From NCBI GenBank assembly GCA_964565435.1, contig CAZMEY010000043.1, positions 1 to 5,121 of the forward strand: 5,121 nucleotides of DNA. The letters are read 5' to 3'. The position numbers and the translations under genes were made by a program. The notes below the pieces were generated by a model. It ran no database searches and was not told the DNA's origin. It saw only the letters and a program-made list of their open reading frames with translations. This DNA is from JAQTTT01 sp964565435 (GTDB taxonomy: Archaea; Nanobdellota; Nanobdellia; Tiddalikarchaeales; Tiddalikarchaeaceae). Below are positions 1 through 5,121 of this stretch, one piece after another. Within the stretch, counting starts at the first letter, position 1. Every line of letters starts with the position of its first letter.

Positions 1-140
1 GTTATTACTGGAACAATAATACTTTCATAAGTATGCTTCCAAGCAGTTATTATTCCTCAGGAAATACTGTCGCTTTTGAATGCAGGGCAATGAATGCCAC
101 TTCAAATTCGCTGCCCAAGAATGCTACACTTATTATTTGA
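1..140 (+). CDS. C-terminal end of a probable surface/secreted protein (Ig-like domain), 5' truncated by window edge
   Basis: An open frame runs in from the left edge (first full codon at 3) and stops at TGA 138-140, giving 45 residues. It is rich in Asn, Ser, Thr and Tyr, and poor in charged residues. It contains three N-x-T sequons (NNT, then NAT twice), as expected of an exported glycoprotein. The layout (a W followed by NNNT, then LPSSYYSSGNTV, FECRAMN, and a final NATLII) resembles the last strands of the short Ig-like/PKD-like beta-sandwich domains repeated in large surface proteins of Woesearchaeota and relatives; that match is from memory. No membrane anchor or sorting motif follows the last strand, so any anchoring must lie further upstream. 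Specific function is unknown. The coding call is supported by the composition and by the stop falling just before an AT-rich promoter spacer, but the fragment is short. Confidence 0.6.
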   Translation, partial: YYWNNNTFISMLPSSYYSSGNTVAFECRAMNATSNSLPKNATLII

Positions 141-145
141 AAAAT

Positions 146-155
146 TTTATTAATA
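146..155 (+). promoter_or_regulatory. TATA-like promoter element for the UMP kinase gene
   Basis: TTTATTAATA, preceded by an A-run (141-144) that could act as a BRE, lies with its TATTAA core 30 bases before the ATG at 178. There is no Shine-Dalgarno in the spacer (the bases before ATG are TTATTCTTTG). A TATA box at this distance suggests a leaderless or nearly leaderless archaeal transcript starting at or just before the ATG. The whole spacer is AT-rich, so chance matches are easy. Confidence 0.42.
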
Positions 156-177
156 CTTATTAATTATTTATTCTTTG

Positions 178-849
178 ATGAAAGATGTTGTTGTCTTGAG
201 CGTTGGGGGCTCAATTGTTGCGCCGGATAATATTGACACTGGCTTCATTATTGGTTTTAAAAAGTTCCTTCTTTCCAGGCCTGAAAGGTTCATCTTGGTT
301 ATTGGTGGCGGCGGGGCTGCGCGGAAATACCAGAAAGCCTTGAAAGAATTAGGTATTGAATCACAAGAAGAAATGGACTTGGTTGGCATAGCTGCCACCA
401 AATTAAATGCGCAATTAATAAAATCATTTTTTGGAAAAAATTGCAATAATGTTATTGTCTCCGACCCAACTACTAAATTGGATTTTTCTGAAAAATTCTT
501 GATAGCTAATGGCTGGAAGCCGGGTTTTAGCACTGACTTTGATGCAGTAATGCTTGCAAATAATTTCGGGGCAAAGAGAGTGATTAATTTATCAAACATT
601 GATTATGTTTATGATAAGGACCCAAGAAAATTTCCTGGCGCTAAAATGATTGACAAGATTTCTTGGGAAGGATTCATCAAAATTGTCGGAAGCGAGTGGA
701 ATCCCGGGCTTAACGCGCCTTTTGACCCCATTGCTTCAAAGAAAGCGAAAGAGCTGGGGCTAATGGTTGATATTTTAAATGGAAAAAAGTTGGAAAATTT
801 GGCAAAATGCTTGGATAATTATGGATTCATTGGCACAAGAATAAATTAG
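178..849 (+). CDS. pyrH: UMP kinase (uridylate kinase), amino-acid-kinase fold
   Basis: A 223-residue protein that should phosphorylate UMP to UDP with ATP in cytoplasmic pyrimidine synthesis. The amino-acid-kinase fold is recognisable in order: the N-terminal phosphate-binding strand-loop VLSVGGS (6-12), glycine loop VIGGGGAARKY (41-51), VGIAATKLNAQL (69-80), the nucleotide-site segment GWKPGFSTDFDAV (112-124), the ATP-site stretch LSNIDYVYDKDPR (138-150), and NPGLNAPFDPIASKKA (175-190) near the C-terminus. Length fits the roughly 225-residue archaeal-type enzymes. The ATG at 178 is chosen over the in-frame TTG at 175: it is the stronger start codon and puts the first beta strand at the usual distance. 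No Shine-Dalgarno is present. The GWKPG and NPGLNAPFDP segments differ from the textbook archaeal form (GGTHPGHTTDA and SSxVIDPLA in Pyrococcus), resembling instead a variant I recall from CPR bacteria and DPANN archaea. Another amino-acid kinase of unknown substrate is possible but less likely. Confidence 0.88.
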   Translation: MKDVVVLSVGGSIVAPDNIDTGFIIGFKKFLLSRPERFILVIGGGGAARKYQKALKELGIESQEEMDLVGIAATKLNAQLIKSFFGKNCNNVIVSDPTTKLDFSEKFLIANGWKPGFSTDFDAVMLANNFGAKRVINLSNIDYVYDKDPRKFPGAKMIDKISWEGFIKIVGSEWNPGLNAPFDPIASKKAKELGLMVDILNGKKLENLAKCLDNYGFIGTRIN

Positions 850-855
850 CAAAAA

Positions 856-863
856 TATTAAAT
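856..863 (+). promoter_or_regulatory. TATA-like promoter element for uvrC
   Basis: TATTAAAT sits in the 38-base spacer between the UMP kinase stop and the uvrC ATG at 888, preceded by an A-run. Its TATTAA core is 32 bases upstream of the ATG, close to the 30-base distance before the UMP kinase gene. No Shine-Dalgarno precedes the ATG (TTATCTATAA). This fits a separate, nearly leaderless transcript for uvrC; read-through from the upstream gene is equally possible because no clear terminator is visible. Confidence 0.4.
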
Positions 864-887
864 AATCAATTGTTTTATTATCTATAA

Positions 888-2438
888 ATGATTGATTTGG
901 AATCTATTCCCTCTAAGCCTGGATGCTACATTTATAAGGATAAAGTTGGAAAGATTATCTATGTTGGCAAGGCAAAGAATCTAAAAAAAAGGGTTAGCAG
1001 CTATTTTCAAAAAAACCATGATAATCCAAAAACCCAAGCATTGGTGGATAATATCAATGGCGCTGATTTCATTGTAACTAACAGCGAAGCTGAGGCATTG
1101 ATTCTTGAGAATAATTTGATAAAAAAGCATTCCCCAAAATATAATATTGACTTGAAGGATTCAAAGACATATTCCTTTCTTAAATTCACTGATGACAAAT
1201 TTCCAAGGATTATTGTTGGAAGAAGCAGGGAAAAAACGAATGACGCTTTCGGCCCCTTTGTTGTCGCAAATGATAGGAGAAGCATATTTGAATTTGTCAA
1301 TAAAGCATTTAAATTAAGGACCTGCAAGAGAATGCCTAGAAAAGAATGCCTAAGATTTCATATAGGTATATGCTCAGCCCCTTGCATTGGAAAAATAACC
1401 CAAGATGATTATGCTTCGCTTGTTTCCAAAGCCAAGAAGGTTCTTGCTGGAAAAAGCAATGAGCTTGAAGCTGATCTGAAAAATGAGCTGAAAGAGTGCG
1501 CGGGCAATCAGGAGTTTGAGAAAGCGATAATAATAAGGGAACAAGTTAGAGCAATAAATTACCTTAAGCAGAGCCAGATAATACAAAGGAATAAAAAAAA
1601 CAATGAGCATTTCATTGATTACATAATTGATGAAGGCTCAATATACATAATGGTATTTAAGGTGAGCAACGGATTGGTGAATGAAAAAGACGAATTCATC
1701 TTTGATTATTCTCCGGACTTTTTCAGGCAGTTCATTGTCCAGTATTATTCACAGAATGATGCGCCAAAGATTGTTGTTGCCAGAAAAATTAATGATTCAT
1801 CAATTGCGGAATTCCTGTCTTTAAAAAATCCAAAATCTAAGATTTTTATTCCAAAATCAGGAGATAAATTAAAGATGCTTGATTTGGTAAGGAAAAACAT
1901 TAGGGAAAAATTCTTGAGGTCAAAGGATTCATTGTTTGAACTTAAAGAAGCATTGAATCTTGAATCTTTGCCTAAAATCATTGAAGGGTTTGATATCTCT
2001 CACTTGTCAGGCACTAACACTGTTGCGAGCATGGTTAGGTTCAGGAACGGCGAGCCTGACAAGGATGAATACAGGAGGTTTAAAATAAAGACTTTGAACG
2101 GCGAGATTGATGATTTTAAGGCAATGAAAGAGGTTGTTCTCAGAAGATATAAAAGATTGATTTTGGAAGGAAAGCCTTTGCCTGATTTGGTGCTTATTGA
2201 CGGTGGTTTAGGGCAGTTGTCAAGCGCGGTCAGGGCTTTGAAGAGCCTGCAGGCCAATATACCCCTTGCCAGCATTGCCAAAAAGTTTGAGGAGATATGG
2301 ATTCCTAATAGAGGTAGCCCTTTAAGGATGGATAAAAAAAGCAATGCATTAAAATTGCTTCAAAGGGTTAGGGATGAAAGCCACAGGTTCGCAATATCAT
2401 ACAATAAATTATTAAGAAGGCAGATTTTTAAAGAATAA
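888..2438 (+). CDS. uvrC: UvrC, excinuclease ABC dual-incision subunit, lacking the C-terminal (HhH)2 domain
   Basis: UvrC makes both cuts flanking a DNA lesion once UvrB is loaded. This 516-residue protein shows, in order: a GIY-YIG nuclease (about 5-90) with the first motif as GCYIY (12-16), YVG (25-27) and candidate catalytic residues Y25, R35 and E74; a cysteine cluster C146, C154, C162, C166 matching the positions reported to hold a [4Fe-4S] cluster in E. coli UvrC; a UVR motif (about 199-227) for binding UvrB; and an RNase H-like endonuclease (about 364-505) with D369 in DISH, D438 in IDGG and H499 in RDESHRFAI. All residues expected for both incisions are present. The family is usually about 600 residues and ends in a tandem helix-hairpin-helix domain; this one stops 17 residues after H499, with LRRQIFKE as the end. 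No helix-hairpin-helix remnant is seen in the 20-base spacer that follows. The ATG start places the first helix directly before IPSKPG, as in homologues. Confidence 0.96.
   Translation: MIDLESIPSKPGCYIYKDKVGKIIYVGKAKNLKKRVSSYFQKNHDNPKTQALVDNINGADFIVTNSEAEALILENNLIKKHSPKYNIDLKDSKTYSFLKFTDDKFPRIIVGRSREKTNDAFGPFVVANDRRSIFEFVNKAFKLRTCKRMPRKECLRFHIGICSAPCIGKITQDDYASLVSKAKKVLAGKSNELEADLKNELKECAGNQEFEKAIIIREQVRAINYLKQSQIIQRNKKNNEHFIDYIIDEGSIYIMVFKVSNGLVNEKDEFIFDYSPDFFRQFIVQYYSQNDAPKIVVARKINDSSIAEFLSLKNPKSKIFIPKSGDKLKMLDLVRKNIREKFLRSKDSLFELKEALNLESLPKIIEGFDISHLSGTNTVASMVRFRNGEPDKDEYRRFKIKTLNGEIDDFKAMKEVVLRRYKRLILEGKPLPDLVLIDGGLGQLSSAVRALKSLQANIPLASIAKKFEEIWIPNRGSPLRMDKKSNALKLLQRVRDESHRFAISYNKLLRRQIFKE
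2427..2432 (+). promoter_or_regulatory. Possible TATA-like element for the phosphodiesterase gene, inside the uvrC 3' end
   Basis: TTTAAA lies 32-27 bases upstream of the ATG at 2459, within the last codons of uvrC. The next gene has no Shine-Dalgarno (TTTTATTATC touches its ATG), so either a leaderless internal promoter or reinitiation after uvrC is needed to explain its translation. The match is short and AT-rich, so this is weak. Confidence 0.25.
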
Positions 2439-2458
2439 AATAGGATAATTTTATTATC

Positions 2459-3622
2459 ATGAATGATTTTTTATTTCCCAATTATAATAATAGCATTTTG
2501 AATTTAATGGCTTCTGTGAAAAAAGGGCTTGGCGGCAAAAAAACAGAGTATGATGAATTGAAATCCTTGCCTTCTGATAAAATTAAAAAATATGATGATG
2601 TAATATTAATAGTTATTGATGGATTGGGCTATAATCATTTATTGAAAAAGAAGGAGTCTTTTTTAAAAAATAATTTGGTTTCTGGCATTAGCTCAACATT
2701 CCTTTCAACAACCGCCTGCGCCAACACGGTTTTTTGCACTGGCCAATCCCCTAATGAAACTGGAATCACTGGATGGTTTACTTATCTAAGGCAGATGGGA
2801 GTTATCTCCGCAATTTTGCCTTATTTTTCTCCAATAGGAAGGATTCCTTTGAAGGAGTTTGCAAGCATGGATAAATTTGTCAATATTAAATCAATTTTTT
2901 CAGGAATAAAAGCTAAATCTTTTGCAATAATTGAAGAGGGATTGAAGGGCTCGGAATTCAACAAGCTTGCTTACAAAGGGGCGAAGATGGTTTATAGAAA
3001 ATCAATAAGGGACGCTTTCAATAAATTGTCAGAATTGATTAATAAAAAATCAAGGAATAAAAGGTTTATCCATGTTTATCTTAGCGAATTTGACCATGAT
3101 TCCCACAGCTATGGCCCAATGAGCAGGGAAGCTGGCAAAACTTTTTTGCTCATTGATTCATTGGTGAAAAAAATTGAAAAAAGCATCAGGGGAAAAAATA
3201 TTCTTTTATTGGCAACTGCTGACCACGGGTTTTCATCAACAACTAAAAAAGATATAGTTGTTTTTGATGATTTTCCCAAGATGAAAGAATGCACAATAAT
3301 GCCTTTTTCGTCTGACACAAGGGCTGCTTCATGCTTTTTAAAGCCGGGAATGGAAAAGCAGTTTTTTGAAGAATCTAAAAAGCACAGCGAATATTTTCAC
3401 GCAATTAAGGGAAGCGATGTTTTGAAAAGAAAGCTTTATGGCTTAGGAAAAAATCATCCTGAGATGAAATACAGGGTGGGGGATTTCATGCTTTTGTTGA
3501 AGAAAAACTATGCAATGTATTATTCAAAAAGCTCTGCAAAGAATGCTATGAAAGGGAATCATAGCGGCTTAAGCGGGGATGAGATGATTGTTCCATTGGT
3601 GGTAATTTATGGAAAAAAATAG
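2459..3622 (+). CDS. Phosphodiesterase / nucleotide pyrophosphatase, alkaline phosphatase superfamily
   Basis: A 387-residue metal-dependent phosphoesterase of the type I phosphodiesterase/nucleotide pyrophosphatase family. The two-metal site can be traced residue by residue: D54 in VIDGLG; T85 as the likely nucleophile, placed 10 residues before G95 of the CTGQSPNETGITG segment as in NPP enzymes; D212 and H216 in EFDHDSHSYGP, which aligns without gaps to the NPP pattern ExDxxxHxYGP; D255-H256 in ADHGF; and H368 in GNHSG. The N-terminus (PNYNNSILNLMASV, 7-20) precedes the catalytic core and is a conserved lead-in I recall from this subfamily. There is no signal peptide or membrane segment, so it should be cytoplasmic, unlike many secreted NPP relatives. 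The substrate cannot be read from the sequence: nucleotides, dinucleotides or other phosphodiesters are candidates. It begins 20 bases after uvrC, and its end overlaps the uvrB start by 14 bases, implying co-expression with excision repair. A threonine nucleophile and the short length argue against phosphoglycerate mutase of the same superfamily. Confidence 0.85.
   Translation: MNDFLFPNYNNSILNLMASVKKGLGGKKTEYDELKSLPSDKIKKYDDVILIVIDGLGYNHLLKKKESFLKNNLVSGISSTFLSTTACANTVFCTGQSPNETGITGWFTYLRQMGVISAILPYFSPIGRIPLKEFASMDKFVNIKSIFSGIKAKSFAIIEEGLKGSEFNKLAYKGAKMVYRKSIRDAFNKLSELINKKSRNKRFIHVYLSEFDHDSHSYGPMSREAGKTFLLIDSLVKKIEKSIRGKNILLLATADHGFSSTTKKDIVVFDDFPKMKECTIMPFSSDTRAASCFLKPGMEKQFFEESKKHSEYFHAIKGSDVLKRKLYGLGKNHPEMKYRVGDFMLLLKKNYAMYYSKSSAKNAMKGNHSGLSGDEMIVPLVVIYGKK
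3598..3603 (+). promoter_or_regulatory. Shine-Dalgarno-like site for uvrB
   Basis: GGTGGT ends 5 bases before the uvrB ATG, inside the 3' end of the phosphodiesterase gene. Its GGTG core matches part of the archaeal anti-SD complement GGAGGTGAT. It is the only start in the window with such a site; the three other complete genes have AT-rich upstream sequence only. This supports the ATG at 3609 and internal translation on a polycistronic message. Confidence 0.45.
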
Positions 3623-5121
3623 TTTCAAATTGGTGAGCAGCTATAATCCTTCTGGCGACCAGCCTAAAGCGATTAATGAATTGGTTGAGGGAGTCAGGAA
3701 AGGCAGAAAATTCCAAACATTGCTTGGCATTACTGGCAGCGGAAAAACATTTGCTATTGCAAATGTCATCAAAGAGTTCAATAAGCCTGTGCTGGTTTTG
3801 TCGCACAACAAGACTTTGGCTGCCCAATTATACAATGAATTCAAAGAGTTTTTTCCGAATAATAGGGTTGAGTATTTCATCTCTTATTATGATTATTACC
3901 AGCCGGAATCCTACCTTCCTGCGCAGGATAAATACATTGAGAAGGATGCAATGATTAATCCAAAGATTGAGCAATACAGGTTGTCGGCAACCGCCTCCCT
4001 TTTGTCAAGAAATGATGTGATAGTTGTTGCAAGTGTCTCATGCATCTATGGATTGGGCAATCCAAAGAATTTTTTGGATATGGGCTTTGAAGTGTCAGTT
4101 GGCAAGAAAATCAGGAGGGATGAACTTATAAGCAAATTGGTTGGAATGCTTTATGAGAGAAACCAATTGGAGCTTGTGCCGGGAAGGTTTAGGGTTACAG
4201 GAAACACTGTTGATATAATAATAGGTTATATGGATGATGTTTTAAGGATTGAATTTTTTGGAGATGAGATTGATAGCATTAAGGTATTGGATAAAAACAC
4301 AATGGATATAATTGATGAGCATAAATATTTTTACCTTTTTCCTGCAAAGCATTTTGTGGTTAATCCTAGCGAAAATGAAAGAGCTGTTAATTCAATATTG
4401 GCGGAATTGGATAATGCCTTACCTGGCATGAATGATTTGGAAAGCTATAGGCTAAAGCAAAGGGTCATGTATGATGTGGAGATGATTAAGGAGACAGGCA
4501 CTTGCAAAGGCATTGAAAATTACTCAAGGCATTTTGACGGTAGGAAAGCCGGCGAGAAGCCTTATTGCCTGCTTGATTATTTTCCAAAGGATTTTTTAAT
4601 GATTATTGACGAGTCGCACCAGTCATTGCCCCAAGTCAATGGAATGTATAAAGGGGATTATGCAAGGAAAAAAAACCTGATTGATTATGGTTTTAGGCTG
4701 CCAAGCGCGTATGACAATCGCCCGCTGAAATTCAACGAATTTGAAGGCTTTATGAATCAGGTTGTTTTTGTTTCAGCAACACCTGCGGATTATGAGTTGT
4801 TAAAATCAAGGGATGTGGTTGAAATGATTATTCGGCCAACTGGGCTTGTTGACCCTGAAGTCACGATAAAGCCTGTTGACGGCCAAGTGAATGATTTATT
4901 GAAAAATATTGAATTAACAATAAAAAAGGGCTACAGGTGTTTGGTGACAACTTTGACCAAGAAATTGGCTGAGGAATTGACTGAATTCTTGGCTAAGAAA
5001 AAAGTTAAGGCAAGGTATCTTCACTCAGAGATTGACACCTTGGACAGAACTGAGATAATAAGGTCGCTTAGGGCTAAAGATTTTGATGTATTGGTTGGAA
5101 TTAATTTATTGCGTGAAGGGC
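3609..5121 (+). CDS. uvrB: UvrB, excinuclease ABC helicase/damage-verification subunit, 3' truncated by window edge
   Basis: UvrB receives damaged DNA from UvrA, verifies the lesion with its beta-hairpin and recruits UvrC. The first 504 residues are present: the start FKLVSSYNPSGDQPKAI; Walker A GITGSGKT (40-47, K46); NKTLAAQLY (67-75); the damage-probing beta-hairpin region SYYDYYQPESYLP (92-104) with its aromatic residues Y93, Y94, Y96 and Y97; SVSCIYGLG (142-150); the UvrA-contacting domain 2 (about 155-245); GIENYSRHF (301-309); the DEAD-type Walker B DESH (334-337); GFRLPSAYDNRPL (361-373); motif SATP (389-392); RPTGLVDP (409-416); and VLVGINLLREG at the window end. The missing part, about 150-170 residues, should carry helicase motifs V-VI and the C-terminal UVR motif that pairs with UvrC. 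The ATG at 3609 is chosen because homologues begin about 10-15 residues before SGDQP and because a Shine-Dalgarno-like site precedes it. It overlaps the upstream stop by 14 bases in another frame. No defect is visible; DESHQSLPQ and SATPADYE show mild substitutions from the commonest forms. Confidence 0.97.
   Translation, partial: MEKNSFKLVSSYNPSGDQPKAINELVEGVRKGRKFQTLLGITGSGKTFAIANVIKEFNKPVLVLSHNKTLAAQLYNEFKEFFPNNRVEYFISYYDYYQPESYLPAQDKYIEKDAMINPKIEQYRLSATASLLSRNDVIVVASVSCIYGLGNPKNFLDMGFEVSVGKKIRRDELISKLVGMLYERNQLELVPGRFRVTGNTVDIIIGYMDDVLRIEFFGDEIDSIKVLDKNTMDIIDEHKYFYLFPAKHFVVNPSENERAVNSILAELDNALPGMNDLESYRLKQRVMYDVEMIKETGTCKGIENYSRHFDGRKAGEKPYCLLDYFPKDFLMIIDESHQSLPQVNGMYKGDYARKKNLIDYGFRLPSAYDNRPLKFNEFEGFMNQVVFVSATPADYELLKSRDVVEMIIRPTGLVDPEVTIKPVDGQVNDLLKNIELTIKKGYRCLVTTLTKKLAEELTEFLAKKKVKARYLHSEIDTLDRTEIIRSLRAKDFDVLVGINLLREG

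Noticed and set aside
175..177. In-frame TTG start for the UMP kinase
   Set aside because: ATG follows immediately at 178, is the stronger start codon, and gives the usual distance to the first beta strand.
141..177. Rho-independent-type terminator after the surface protein gene
   Set aside because: Only AAAATTTT (141-148) is present, a tiny palindrome too short and weak to be a hairpin terminator; the T-run could end archaeal transcripts but is not distinctive.
168..599. 143-residue minus-strand open frame opposite the UMP kinase gene
   Set aside because: It lies wholly antisense to a gene with clear family motifs, has no recognisable domain, and its composition is that of a complement shadow.
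983..990. Runs of eight A (983-990, 1593-1600, 4668-4675) as possible phase-variation or slippage sites
   Set aside because: They encode ordinary lysine or asparagine codons in AT-rich genes, the frames continue intact, and repair genes are not usual phase-variable targets.
2459..3622. Cofactor-independent phosphoglycerate mutase or PglZ as an alternative identity for the alkaline-phosphatase-superfamily gene
   Set aside because: Phosphoglycerate mutase uses a serine nucleophile and is about 500 residues; here the threonine nucleophile and the ExDxxxHxYGP pattern fit the phosphodiesterase/NPP family, and no phage-defence neighbours support PglZ.
3676..3954. 92-residue + strand open frame within the 5' part of uvrB
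   Set aside because: It is out of frame inside the Walker A and beta-hairpin region of UvrB, whose motifs are conserved in the other frame, and has no start signal of its own.

Overview
The window is AT-rich, gene-dense DNA with every gene on the + strand. It most likely comes from a DPANN archaeon of the Woesearchaeota/Pacearchaeota kind. Four things point there: TATA-like hexamers about 27-32 bases before three of the start codons with no Shine-Dalgarno (leaderless-style starts), very short spacers, heavy use of AGG/AGA arginine codons, and the tail of a surface protein that reads like the Ig-like domains common in that group. The assignment is an inference: the UMP kinase is of a type I recall from both DPANN archaea and CPR bacteria, and the repair proteins are bacterial in type.

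Layout: (1) 1-140, the last 45 codons of an exported or surface protein with three N-glycosylation sequons. (2) 141-177, a short AT-rich promoter spacer. (3) 178-849, a UMP kinase of the amino-acid-kinase fold. (4) 888-2438, UvrC, with its GIY-YIG nuclease, cysteine cluster, UVR motif and RNase H-like nuclease intact, but ending before the usual C-terminal helix-hairpin-helix pair. (5) 2459-3622, a soluble phosphodiesterase/nucleotide pyrophosphatase of the alkaline phosphatase superfamily with all expected metal ligands. (6) 3609 to the window end, UvrB, overlapping the preceding gene by 14 bases and cut by the window edge after 504 codons.

UvrB and UvrC are the damage-verifying and dual-incision subunits of bacterial-type nucleotide excision repair. 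The points most worth following are the phosphodiesterase lodged between uvrC and uvrB and translationally overlapped with uvrB, and the UvrC that lacks its (HhH)2 domain. The window has no gene-free stretch over 300 bases, and I saw no RNA gene, CRISPR array or mobile element.
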